A stretch of DNA of 64,000 nt from Pedobacter frigidisoli. GTDB taxonomy: Bacteria; Bacteroidota; Bacteroidia; Sphingobacteriales; Sphingobacteriaceae. The DNA is taken from the NCBI RefSeq assembly GCF_004331675.1, contig NZ_SJSN01000020.1:1-64000 (forward strand). The letters run 5' to 3'. The notes beneath the pieces are model-generated. The model did no database searches and was not told the origin of the DNA. It was given only the letters and a program-made list of their open reading frames with translations. The translations under genes and the position numbers were made by a program. Shown here in pieces: positions 1 to 8,421 of this stretch (the stretch's first letter is position 1; each line of letters starts with the position of its first letter).

Positions 1-1070
1 TTGATACGATAACTTTCAAAAGTATCTTTTTTTCCGTTTACCTCCTTAGAGTCGCCGCTACTTATGAATTCTGCGCAGGCGCCGTTATCACTAAGGAAAA
101 AAATCAGAGTGTTTTCCAATTGATTTTCATCTTTGAGCTTTTTGATAATTCTGCCGATTCCCTGATCCATAATGTCAATCTGCGCAGCATAAACTGCCAT
201 CCTACTTGCCATATCATTCTTTTTGGTATCTGTAAGACTATTCCAAGTGGGTACAGTTTCGTCGGACGGAGAAAGGATTGTCTTTGCGTCAAAAAGGCCT
301 ATTTTTTGTTGTTGTGCAAAACGCAGTTTGCGCATTGCATCCCAACCTTTTTTATAAACGCCGGTATACTTGTCAATATCTTGTTGCAGCGCATGCAAAG
401 GCCAGTGAGGTGCGGTATAGGCTACGTACAAAAAAATAGGTGCATCAGGCTGTTTTTTGAAATGCTCTCCAATAAATTTGACACTGGTATCGCTAATCGC
501 GTTAGTTAAATAGAAATCTTTAGGTGCCGGGTATCGGTTGTTGTCGCTATACAATTCTGGGGTATAATAATTTGCTCCACCTGGTATAATACCAAAATAA
601 TGATTAAACCCTCGTTGCACTGGCCAGCTATCTTTACGATTGCCATTAATTTTTCGCTCGTTGGTTAGGTGCCATTTCCCGGTCATGTAGGTATCGTATC
701 CTGCTGTTCGCAAGACCTCGGCAATGGTAACGCTGGTGTTGTTTAAATTGCCACTGTAAGCAGCACTACCCATGTCTGCTGCAGCCATCCAGCCCATGCC
801 TGCCTGGTGTGGATATAATCCAGTCATCAAGGATGCTCTGGTAGGGCAGCAGCGCGCGGCGTTATAAAATTTTTTGAAGCGGATGCCCCTTTGAGCCAAT
901 TGGTCTAGGTTTGGTGTTTTTACTTCTCCGCCATAGCAACCAATGTCCGAGTAGCCCATATCATCGGCCATAATGAGAACAATGTTTGGCTTCTTTTGCT
1001 GGGCAGATGCTGCTGAAATTTGAATGGAAAGCAATGCAATACAGCATGCTGCTAACTTTTTCCAGATCAT
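1..1070 (-). CDS. Sulfatase (arylsulfatase type), 3' end outside window
   Basis: Partial gene; the start codon is at 1068-1070 and the frame stays open to the window edge (about 356 codons). The N-terminus is a signal peptide ending near an ISAASAQ cleavage region, so the enzyme should be exported. The metal-binding start of the family is visible (PNIVLIMADDMGYSDIG), followed by the formylglycine motif CCPTR within AARCCPTRASLMTG, the Cys-type C-x-P-x-R signature that a maturase must oxidise. A GKWHL motif and a later FLSDNGA motif complete the alkaline-phosphatase-like metal site. It hydrolyses sulfate esters, probably on a polysaccharide or glycan. It is far from the uronate polysaccharide locus at 40-57 kb, and its own partners lie left of the window, so the substrate cannot be assigned. 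Confidence 0.95.
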   Translation of the reverse strand, partial: MIWKKLAACCIALLSIQISAASAQQKKPNIVLIMADDMGYSDIGCYGGEVKTPNLDQLAQRGIRFKKFYNAARCCPTRASLMTGLYPHQAGMGWMAAADMGSAAYSGNLNNTSVTIAEVLRTAGYDTYMTGKWHLTNERKINGNRKDSWPVQRGFNHYFGIIPGGANYYTPELYSDNNRYPAPKDFYLTNAISDTSVKFIGEHFKKQPDAPIFLYVAYTAPHWPLHALQQDIDKYTGVYKKGWDAMRKLRFAQQQKIGLFDAKTILSPSDETVPTWNSLTDTKKNDMASRMAVYAAQIDIMDQGIGRIIKKLKDENQLENTLIFFLSDNGACAEFISSGDSKEVNGKKDTFESYRI

Positions 1071-1186
1071 GGTGATATAGTTTATTTGATCTCACAATTT
1101 AACACATTAATGTTGAAAATGATCAATTCGTTTTTGTTATTTTACAAAACGTTTCAGCCTTGGAGTGAAAATTTCGCTTCTCGCGA

Positions 1187-1337
1187 TCATATCATTTCGG
1201 AATCTAGACCCAGCTCATTTCGGTCCAAATTGACCATTACAAAATATTGATAGCCAAGATAGTCGAATTGTAGAGTCAAATTTCCTGAACTGGTCAATTC
1301 GCTACGGAATCGCTTGGTCAGTGGCACCGAAATCTCC
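1187..1337 (-). pseudogene. Possible C-terminal remnant of an unknown gene
   Basis: Between the sulfatase start and the SRPBCC remnant, the minus strand has an open stretch ending at a stop at 1187-1189. It reads as plausible protein (for example LTLQFDYLGYQYFVMVNLD) but has no start codon and is preceded by a stop. I do not recognise it. It may be a leftover tail of a deleted gene or chance coding. Confidence 0.25.
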
Positions 1338-1348
1338 ACTCAGACCCC

Positions 1349-1821
1349 CAGGCGATTAATATCAGTAAAAGGATTACCGTAGAGGCACCGAGAGAAAAAG
1401 TTTATGCTTTCTGGAGGGGCCTCTCCAATCTTCAAAAATTCATGTCCCACATTTCCTCGATTCTAGAAACCAGCCCCAAGCATTCAAGTTGGAAAGCCAG
1501 TACACCCGGTAACCTGCTAGAACTAAAATGGAATGCTGAAATTACGCACGAAGAGGAAGGGAAATATATAGTCTGACAATCAGTTGAGGGATCGATGACC
1601 GATAACTGGGGTAAAGTAGAATTCCAGGACATCCTGAACGGGACCGGTACAGATCTTCAGATCGAGATCAGCTATTTTCCGCCTGCAGGCAGCATAGACG
1701 TTGAATTGCCACCCTGTTCACAGGGCTGTTTGAAAAGTCTTTAAGGGAAGATATCATCAACTTTCAGGCATACTCCGAAGCCGCTGATTTCAGGTCCTTC
1801 GCAGGACTTTGCGAAGAATAA
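1349..1821 (+). pseudogene. Decayed SRPBCC (cyclase/dehydrase-type) protein
   Basis: Reading across frames gives a recognisable START-like/SRPBCC domain. It starts INISKRITVEAPREKVYAFW, continues through LSNLQKFMSHISSI, and reaches an in-frame TGA exactly where the family normally has Trp in the 'WxSxxG' strand (here V-stop-QSVEGSM). It then runs through NWGKVEF and ISYFPPAG. A frameshift near 1710 moves the reading to LFEKSLREDIINFQ, the usual amphipathic C-terminal helix, ending with TAA at 1819-1821. No convincing start codon is visible. The intact family is a small hydrophobic-ligand-binding fold, often near stress or membrane genes. The one stop and one shift argue for recent inactivation, though sequencing errors cannot be excluded. 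Confidence 0.75.
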
Positions 1822-2050
1822 GAAGAAAAAATAACTCAGACGCCATGCTTATAGGGATGGTGTTATTACTTTAACGCACAATGAACGGTCTTGACTACCT
1901 ACTAAGGTGGTCAAATCTCGAAAAGGACATTAAAGGGAGGTGTTCATAAAATTTCTACCACCCAGCCATCTTTTGACCGGTTATGGAAAAGGATAGCATT
2001 TAAATTGAGGTTAATTTAAAACAAAAACCGCAATCCGAGGTTTCATTTTG

Positions 2051-2326
2051 ATGACAGCATTTAATATAAGGTTTGAGCACGCGGGCAACACAGTAACCCT
2101 GACCATCATCCCGAAAGATGATTATTACCTGATTGTTTATTTTGGCGGGATATTGGGAGCCATCCGCAACCGGGATACAGACTGGGTGATACTAAAAAAA
2201 GAAGATATTAATCATGGGGAACTTTCCTATTATGACCACACTACTGAAAGCGCGGCCACCAAGATTACATTGGGCACTGCCGAAATCAACCAGATTGCGG
2301 GTGAGATCGAGAACCATTCCCATTAA
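2051..2326 (+). CDS. Small conserved-looking hypothetical protein, 91 aa
   Basis: A short ORF with ATG at 2051; an in-frame TTG three bases upstream is a weaker start. The protein has no signal peptide or membrane segment. It is rich in beta-type residues at the N-terminus (FNIRFEHAGNTVTLTIIPKDD, YLIVYFGGILG) with a more acidic, helical C-terminus ending in ENHSH. The composition looks like a genuine cytosolic protein of the sort found singly in many Sphingobacteriaceae genomes. I do not recognise the family. It stands alone between the SRPBCC remnant and a convergent glycosyltransferase gene, and a short CCACC/GGTGG hairpin sits about 50 bp downstream of its stop. Confidence 0.6.
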   Translation: MTAFNIRFEHAGNTVTLTIIPKDDYYLIVYFGGILGAIRNRDTDWVILKKEDINHGELSYYDHTTESAATKITLGTAEINQIAGEIENHSH

Positions 2327-2557
2327 ATGCATTTAAAAATATAATACAGCGCTATTATCCCCCACCGAGTGCTAGGTGGAAAGAAAAATCAATGAATCCA
2401 GGCTGAACAACTTCAATTTTATTTAGGACTCCATTCCTGCACTGATGACATTCGTTGATATGTTGAGAAATAATCACACCCTAAAATGCCTGTAATGATT
2501 ATAAGCTATAGTGTCTTTATTATTTTTAGAAATATGATTAAGCAGAAACAAAGCTAA

Positions 2558-4201
2558 CTACTCTACCCTAAAATCAAAGTTCATCAGACGCTTTTCCGAC
2601 CACTCGCTGGCATACCAGTTTAAGGTAACCTTCTTCACATTAGGCACAAGGAAAATTCCCCTTCCGAAAACCCGGGAATAAGGATTATCTATAGATGCAA
2701 ACTTTGTATAGCGTTGAGAAGGCATTACCGGGGTAGCTTCCGAAGAGAAGAAAATGAGGTTCTTTGCTGTAATTTTTTCAGGCGCCCACATTGCAAAACT
2801 GCTGCTCAGCGAAACTACCTTTGGAAGGGGATATTTGCGGGCATAGTAAGTAAATGCGGCAGCGGCACCGTACCCTTCAGCAAAAATAATAGTCTGCCGC
2901 TGATCAGAAGTACTCATCCGTTTATAAAAGCGGGATGTTTTGACAGCGAGTTCTTCCCAGCCGATCATATCAGCATAATTCTGGTTGACAATGTGAACTT
3001 TTTGATCTTCCCAACGCAAGGGAAAATCAAGTCCCCAATTATCATAGGTCCATTTGAAAACTCTTGAAGTATAACCGATAGGCAGGTAAGGAAGTACCAC
3101 CAGAGATAAAACCAGGTTGGGGAGAAGTAAAAAAACAACAAAGGAGACTTTCACCTCCCTACCAGACCGGCGGAGGATATCTTCAAAAAATATACCTCCG
3201 ACAGCAAACAACGGCGGGAATGCACCGAAAGCATAATAGGCCTTCCCTCTGAAGACAAGCAACACCAGCATCACTAACATAAACCCAGTCGCAAAATAAC
3301 GATAAGGCCTGAGCTTTTTTGAAAAGAGTAGATAAATTAACCCTCCCAACCAGACAAAAAGCCCTGTGCCGTTAGAGACAATCTGTTGAAGCACAAAATC
3401 CATACGGCCCACATGTACCAGTTGGGTATGCTGAAGCTCATAAAGATGAAGAAACGCGGGGAATCCATTCTGCACCTGCCAGATCATATGTGGAGATAGG
3501 ATCAATAGCACTATAAAGAATGGAATAAGGAAGGTTTTCCAACTTAAGAGTCCCCTGCTTTCCCTGTTCAGCAACAGGCCTAAAACAACCCCCACCAGAT
3601 AAACAGATAAAGTATATTTGACCAAGATCCCTACACCGATCGCAACACCCAAAAGGTATAAAAGATAATTCCTGGGCTCCTGCAAATAGCAGAGCACCAG
3701 ATAAGTACAGAGCAGCCAGAAAAACTCATCGAAGACCTGTGGGATAAACAGGGCACCGGTAGCTAGAAAAGCTGAGGAAAAAGCTACAGTAATGCAACCG
3801 ATCAATAACGCAAAACACTTCCCTCCCAGCCTGATTACAATCAGGCCAGTCAGGTGAACTATTCCACCGGCAAAAAAAGCAGGAATCAGCCGCATACCGA
3901 TAAGGGAATCCCCGAAAAGCCACTCGCCAAAAATGCTCATCAAAGCAATGAAGGGAGGCGTTTCCCGGTAGCCCCAGGATAGATGGTCACCAAGGGTAAT
4001 ATAGAGAAGCTCATCCTGATGGAAGCCATATGAGCCCATTGCCCCTAAATGGAGCAAAAACTGTGAAAGCGCAATGACCGATGTAAGCAATAACAGCCCA
4101 CAACTTGAATTGAGACTGCTGTTGAATGAAAAACTGGATATTAACCTATCTAATAATCTTGGTTCATTATTCCCTTTTAGGAGCTCATTCGGATGGTGCA
4201 T
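2558..4201 (-). CDS. GT39/ArnT-like membrane glycosyltransferase
   Basis: Polytopic membrane protein of about 547 aa, with ATG at 4199-4201; an upstream TTG at 4214-4216 would add five residues. The first luminal loop carries GFHQDELLYITLGDHLSWGY followed by ETPP, the 'DEL/Y...GYxxxPP' pattern of the PMT_2 / glycosyltransferase-39 superfamily, in which the acidic pair binds metal or the lipid-phosphate donor. About ten hydrophobic helices follow, then a soluble C-terminal domain from about residue 400. By family it would transfer a sugar from a polyprenyl-phosphate carrier to a protein, lipid A or glycan on the periplasmic face of the inner membrane. No ArnT-pathway or glycan-assembly neighbours are visible, so the acceptor is unknown. 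Confidence 0.85.
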   Translation of the reverse strand: MHHPNELLKGNNEPRLLDRLISSFSFNSSLNSSCGLLLLTSVIALSQFLLHLGAMGSYGFHQDELLYITLGDHLSWGYRETPPFIALMSIFGEWLFGDSLIGMRLIPAFFAGGIVHLTGLIVIRLGGKCFALLIGCITVAFSSAFLATGALFIPQVFDEFFWLLCTYLVLCYLQEPRNYLLYLLGVAIGVGILVKYTLSVYLVGVVLGLLLNRESRGLLSWKTFLIPFFIVLLILSPHMIWQVQNGFPAFLHLYELQHTQLVHVGRMDFVLQQIVSNGTGLFVWLGGLIYLLFSKKLRPYRYFATGFMLVMLVLLVFRGKAYYAFGAFPPLFAVGGIFFEDILRRSGREVKVSFVVFLLLPNLVLSLVVLPYLPIGYTSRVFKWTYDNWGLDFPLRWEDQKVHIVNQNYADMIGWEELAVKTSRFYKRMSTSDQRQTIIFAEGYGAAAAFTYYARKYPLPKVVSLSSSFAMWAPEKITAKNLIFFSSEATPVMPSQRYTKFASIDNPYSRVFGRGIFLVPNVKKVTLNWYASEWSEKRLMNFDFRVE

Positions 4202-4376
4202 ATAATAACAGAACAAAATATTTTTCCCTTTGTGTTGGAAATATCAGTATACCCATGTTTCCATAACCTTAGATAAGCCTTGCTATCTAAGAATAACATT
4301 CAGGAGAAATTCACACTTGTAAATAGACAAAGTAAACATGCAGGCTGAACGAATCTATCTCTTCACCCCATGTTAT

Positions 4377-6557
4377 TTACTTATTTAGCTTCACTCTTAC
4401 TCCCGCATTGATAACTGCTCCATCCAGCGGGGAATAAATATCCCTGAATTTTGGATTGGCAATACTGCCTGTATAAATGTTTTCCCAACGGGTTTGCCTC
4501 AGGTCTGTCAAGTTTTCTGCGTTAACAAAAACATCCAAATGCTTCCACATCTTCTGAGCCAAAAGACCGAAGGTGATAAATTTCCGGCCTATCGTACCAT
4601 TACTTAGCAACTGAGACCCAGTATAAAAACTCTCTGCTCCAAAACGGAAACTACCTTCTATTTCATAGGTTGCATCAAAACTGAGTCGGTGTTTTGGCGT
4701 TAGAGGCTGTGAGCCGAACAGACCATTCTCATTCTGTTTGGTATCCGTATAAGTATAAGTATAACCTAAATAAAACCCAAGTTCATCGATAGCAAGTTTG
4801 ACATTCGTTTCCGCACCCTGAGTTCTGATATATCCTGAGGCGTTTGAGAAGGTCTTATTTTCAAGAAGCAATGGGTGATCTACTTTAGTGAAGAAAAACA
4901 ATTGATTAATACTTAGGAAAGCATCTCCCACGGGTATTCTATAATTCAGATCACCATTCAAACCATAAGAACGTTCTGCTTTAAGCTGGTTTATTATCAT
5001 AGGTCTCAAATTCTCATAACCTTCTTGCTCGCTTTGGTCATTAAATGGCGCTGGCATTTTGTAACCCAACCCACCTCCTATGCGACTGGTTAATTGTGGA
5101 CTGAGCTTAAACAATCCACTTATCCTGGGCAACAGAAACAAACCATCTGAAGCATTACTAGCTGAAGGACGGTTGTAATCCAGGCGTAAGCCAGTTTCTA
5201 TGGAAAACCAATCGGCAGTCCTGTATACATTCTGTATGAATGTCCCAAATGTGGTCTGGCTGTAACCGATGTCATTTTTTAAGGGCTGACTGGTTAAATG
5301 ATCTGTAACCAAATTAAATCCTGCTACCCAACTGCTCCGTTCTTTGTTGCTTACATAATTAACTTCACTAAAAGAAGATAGCTGCTTGCCTCTAAAATCC
5401 CATTTAGCCAAAGCAAATTGGCGGTCAAAATATCCAATGGTATTTTTCACATTGATACTACTTACCTTGTTTATTTTATGGGTAAAAGACAATTGTGTTG
5501 AAAACCTGAATGTTTTATTGCGCTCGAAATATTGGTGATCCTCATCAGCCCTACCAGTGATAACCCGCAAGTCACCGCCGTATCTGTTTTCATAAGTTGA
5601 ATTCACACCAAACCAACCTGAATTTTGATCATCCAGATATAAAAAAACTTTAGGGTTTAAGGTAATTCGGTTGGTCCGTGGAATCGCTGTAAATCCTGTA
5701 TGTGAAGGATCGTAGGCCATATTGTAATTATAGGCGCCAAACAGGGTTGTGCCCACACGTTTAGATCTCTGGCTGTAAAAACCACTTAAGTCTGCGCCTT
5801 TTGCACTTGTTGTATTGAGCACAAAAGTGGCTTCAGGTATTTCATTGGGTATTTTAGTGATTAAATTTACTAGACCAGCTATTGCACCACCACCATACAG
5901 TGTTGAAGCAGACCCTTTGATAAACTCAACCTGTCTTAAATCCAGCGGACTGATCTGCAACAGGCTCAGTCCTCCGGAAAACCCCTGATACATCGGCATT
6001 CCGTCCTGCAGTAACTGTGTGTATCGGCTATCCAAGCCCTGTATACGAAAACTGGCGTTACCGCTTACTGCGGAAGTTTGCTGTACATGGATGCCGGTAG
6101 CCTCGCCAAGCAGCATTTTTATATCACCAGGCCTCATCGTACTTTTTTCGTCCAGTTCTTCCAATGGTAATGCTTCAATCCGTGTTGGGATATCCCGTAA
6201 ATTTTGATTTGTGCGCGTAGTTTGTACAACAACTTCATCCAGCTGGTCCAATTGCGGCTCGAGTCCAAATTCAATAATCTGTCCAGGATGTCCCAAAGGG
6301 AAGCTAATCACCTTTTCGATTTTGCTAAAACCGACAAAGGAGATCAAGATCTCAAATTTTCCATTGGGAATGTTATTAATGGTAATCAGACCGCTGGTGT
6401 CAGCGCCTGTCGATATTTTTAAAGCAGGTATGTTGGCTGTTGCTCCTTTAAGGATTTCTTTCGTTCTGTCATTACGGACCAGTGCCTTAAATGTATTTTG
6501 GGCATTGGCATAGAATGATACAGTAATTAATAAAATAATGATGAAAGTCCGTTTCAT
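4377..6557 (-). CDS. TonB-dependent outer-membrane receptor
   Basis: About 726 aa. I place the start at the ATG at 6555-6557 because it begins a clean signal peptide (MKRTFIIILLITVSFYANAQ); an upstream in-frame start would add 13 residues. Order: signal peptide, carboxypeptidase-regulatory-like beta-sandwich (about 20-105), plug domain (DEVVVQTTRTNQNLRDIPTRI; QGLDSRYTQLLQDGMP; the GSASTLYGGGAIAGLVNLITK plug end), then a beta-barrel to the C-terminus. It lacks the SusC signature and length, and resembles receptors for small chelates such as siderophores, cobalamin or metal complexes. Uptake would need TonB-ExbBD. It is 99 bp downstream of, and co-oriented with, a small exported protein gene, suggesting one operon. 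Confidence 0.92.
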   Translation of the reverse strand: MKRTFIIILLITVSFYANAQNTFKALVRNDRTKEILKGATANIPALKISTGADTSGLITINNIPNGKFEILISFVGFSKIEKVISFPLGHPGQIIEFGLEPQLDQLDEVVVQTTRTNQNLRDIPTRIEALPLEELDEKSTMRPGDIKMLLGEATGIHVQQTSAVSGNASFRIQGLDSRYTQLLQDGMPMYQGFSGGLSLLQISPLDLRQVEFIKGSASTLYGGGAIAGLVNLITKIPNEIPEATFVLNTTSAKGADLSGFYSQRSKRVGTTLFGAYNYNMAYDPSHTGFTAIPRTNRITLNPKVFLYLDDQNSGWFGVNSTYENRYGGDLRVITGRADEDHQYFERNKTFRFSTQLSFTHKINKVSSINVKNTIGYFDRQFALAKWDFRGKQLSSFSEVNYVSNKERSSWVAGFNLVTDHLTSQPLKNDIGYSQTTFGTFIQNVYRTADWFSIETGLRLDYNRPSASNASDGLFLLPRISGLFKLSPQLTSRIGGGLGYKMPAPFNDQSEQEGYENLRPMIINQLKAERSYGLNGDLNYRIPVGDAFLSINQLFFFTKVDHPLLLENKTFSNASGYIRTQGAETNVKLAIDELGFYLGYTYTYTDTKQNENGLFGSQPLTPKHRLSFDATYEIEGSFRFGAESFYTGSQLLSNGTIGRKFITFGLLAQKMWKHLDVFVNAENLTDLRQTRWENIYTGSIANPKFRDIYSPLDGAVINAGVRVKLNK

Positions 6558-6655
6558 AAAATAGTATAAACCAGTTGCTACAAACGAGTATAGCAAATCA
6601 GGTGTGTGAAAATGTTTGATGAATAAAAATAGTTTTTTGGGGCATTAACTACCTG

Positions 6656-7054
6656 CTAGCCCAGAGGGGGCCTTAAAAGCTCATCATGAAAGTCGGAAGT
6701 AAATGATAAATGCCCAAAGTGTGTGTAGGATGGGCAAACTCTGGATGGACTGAGCAAACAGAGATAAGGGGCCGATAAAACAATGTTCAATGAGCTCGCC
6801 TCATGCTTAAACTGGACATTGTTGTTATTATCTTGGGCCTTATCGTGTTTATTGTTGCCAAAAATCTCTTTCCCGTGCAAAAGATAATCGCCAATAAAAT
6901 CAGCTACGCTCAATTCATCAGGTGAGGCAATATGTGTATAGTTTCTGTACATATCGGGAATATCCCTCACCAGAGAGAAATCCCCTAAGGGCAGCAAAAT
7001 GCTACCCGTTGAGAATAGAAAGGCTAAAAAGAAACTAAACCACTTCTGTATCAT
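6656..7054 (-). CDS. Small exported protein preceding TonB receptor
   Basis: A 132-aa protein with ATG at 7052-7054. Residues 1-25 form a signal/anchor sequence (MIQKWFSFFLAFLFSTGSI). The middle has LSVADFIGDYLLHGKEIFG followed by a hydrophilic His/Asp/Asn-rich linker (NNKHDKAQDNNNN). The C-terminus ends in a Pro-rich LLRPPLG. Small exported proteins of this layout, a DYL-His motif then a polar linker and a PP-containing end, often precede metal- or siderophore-type TonB receptors in Bacteroidota; that comparison is from memory. The His/Asp-rich middle could bind metal, but this is only inference. Confidence 0.6.
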   Translation of the reverse strand: MIQKWFSFFLAFLFSTGSILLPLGDFSLVRDIPDMYRNYTHIASPDELSVADFIGDYLLHGKEIFGNNKHDKAQDNNNNVQFKHEASSLNIVLSAPYLCLLSPSRVCPSYTHFGHLSFTSDFHDELLRPPLG

Positions 7055-7281
7055 TTATGTCAAAGGTAGCTAAATAATATGTTCCTTAACAATACCCCCC
7101 TAAAAAAGAGCCAAAAGGGCAGCTCTGAGTTATATTCAGAATCACAGGTTCTAAACATTAAGCCTATATTCAAGAGTTTCTAAATATTAATCCCTTGATC
7201 ACGTTTTTAACCAAATTAGCATTTATCTTTTACTTTATCTTTTTTGAATTTTTATAATGGAAAACAGTTAATTATCATCAA

Positions 7282-7683
7282 CTAAAAACTTATTCCTACC
7301 TGTAGTCCTGGTCTAACTGCTAATCGTTGATCATTCCCGAACCTTGCGGGCAGAGGGATGGCCAGGTACAAATTGGAACTTTTACCTTTCTTTACGACCT
7401 GGTTGAAGATTGGTGTTACACAAATGTTCCGTTCGTTTCAGGTGCCAACCGGCCGGTAAAGGTGAAACCGTGCCTGAACCTAAACATTGCTCCCGCATGG
7501 AACAGTACTGAACTGACCCTGGATGCAATATTTTATTCACGGATTGCGGGTGCGATCTCAAAACTTATGCCGAAGCGGTCGCTTTTAAGCGATATTGATC
7601 CCGAAGGGGAAAGCAACCGTAAACACATTCGAAAAATTATCATTAAAGCCACCTTTGTTCAGGGTTCCGACGAGAATCGAGCC
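7282..7683 (-). pseudogene. Decayed outer-membrane beta-barrel protein
   Basis: Minus-strand pieces in several frames join into one barrel-like C-terminus. The piece upstream in the reading direction has SILVGTLNKGGFNDNF and VFTVAFPFGINIA. A second frame gives KSDRFGISFEIAPAIRE, then a stop, then FRFRHGFTFTGRLA. A third gives VTPIFNQVVKKGKSSNLYL and AIPLPARFGNDQRLAV, ending in GLQVGISF with the terminal Phe typical of BAM substrates (stop at 7282-7284). Alternating hydrophobic strands and the final Phe support an outer-membrane barrel. At least two frameshifts and one internal stop inactivate it, and no start is visible. An open frame on the opposite strand (7327-7695), lacking ATG at its beginning, is only its shadow. 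Confidence 0.75.
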
Positions 7684-7858
7684 CTATGCATATAGGTACT
7701 TTTAAGCCTAGGTTTTCCTATGCTTTTATCCAAAACTCACCTATTACTCACCACAGATTTGAGTCTACATATTTGCAACGCCGGTGCACGCTTTTTTGAG
7801 GTGATTGCCATTTTTCAATGCATTGAATTACATAAAAATAATGATAATCAGTTAATAA

Positions 7859-8263
7859 TCAATAACAATAACCTTTTTCAGCAGACCCTAGGCAGCACGT
7901 TCCGCGACCTGCTTTTTTCACAGTCCAATTTACCTCATTATTTCCCGACTCTTCGTACTGATTAACATCTAATGAATCTGCTCTGTTGGTAAATATGTGA
8001 AGTAATTTGCCACTTGCCAAGTTTGTTAGTTTATATACTCCTTTGTGAATGTGAGTAACTCGCCATTTCTGGGCATCAGACGGGGTATCCGTCCATAGGT
8101 TTACAATAGCTCCAGTTTCAATGGAGGAATTCTTTACATCCAGGAGCTTGTTACCAGAAGCGGGTATGATTGAGTAAATTGCTTCAGACTTGATGCCCGC
8201 TGTTTGGGCAATAACTGCTTTTGATGAACAAAGCAAGAGAATAGATGCAAAAATTAGTTTCAT
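7859..8263 (-). pseudogene. Truncated secreted ricin-type lectin domain protein
   Basis: The ORF starts at the ATG at 8261-8263 with a signal peptide (MKLIFASILLLCSSKAVIAQ), followed by a ricin-B/RICIN beta-trefoil start. One subdomain has LLDVKNSSIETGAIVNLW and a QKW motif (DAQKWRVTHI); a second has YKLTNLASGKLLHI and a W-containing NEVNWTVKKAG. The third trefoil unit and any catalytic domain are missing. The sequence breaks into an unrelated tail (RGTCCLGSAEKGYCY) and stops. In Pedobacter-type genomes such trefoils normally precede a glycoside hydrolase, so this is probably the 5' stub of a longer secreted enzyme. It may still be expressed as a 134-aa protein. An IS element lies just upstream and may have separated it from its promoter. 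Confidence 0.65.
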
Positions 8264-8299
8264 TTGTGTTGATGATATATTTGGTTTCTTATCCAAAGT

Positions 8300-8319
8300 G
8301 GGAAATGAGGCTGTCTCAA
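8300..8319 (+). repeat. Left terminal inverted repeat of the IS
   Basis: Twenty bases that match 10072-10091 exactly in inverted orientation. The transposase start codon lies 102 bp inside. The first five bases may be target-derived if the true end is the GAGGCTG core. Confidence 0.85.
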
Positions 8320-8421
8320 AAAGGCAGTCTCTTTTTTGTGGAAAAAAAATTAATTTTCTTCATTTTAAATTTGGTTTATTTAGCTGGATTTCAGATATTT
8401 AAGTATAAATAATTGAGATTT

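Noticed and set aside
7327..7695. 122-codon plus-strand ORF
   Set aside because: Starts at TTG right after a stop, has no family, and overlaps a minus-strand barrel pseudogene that explains the coding character.
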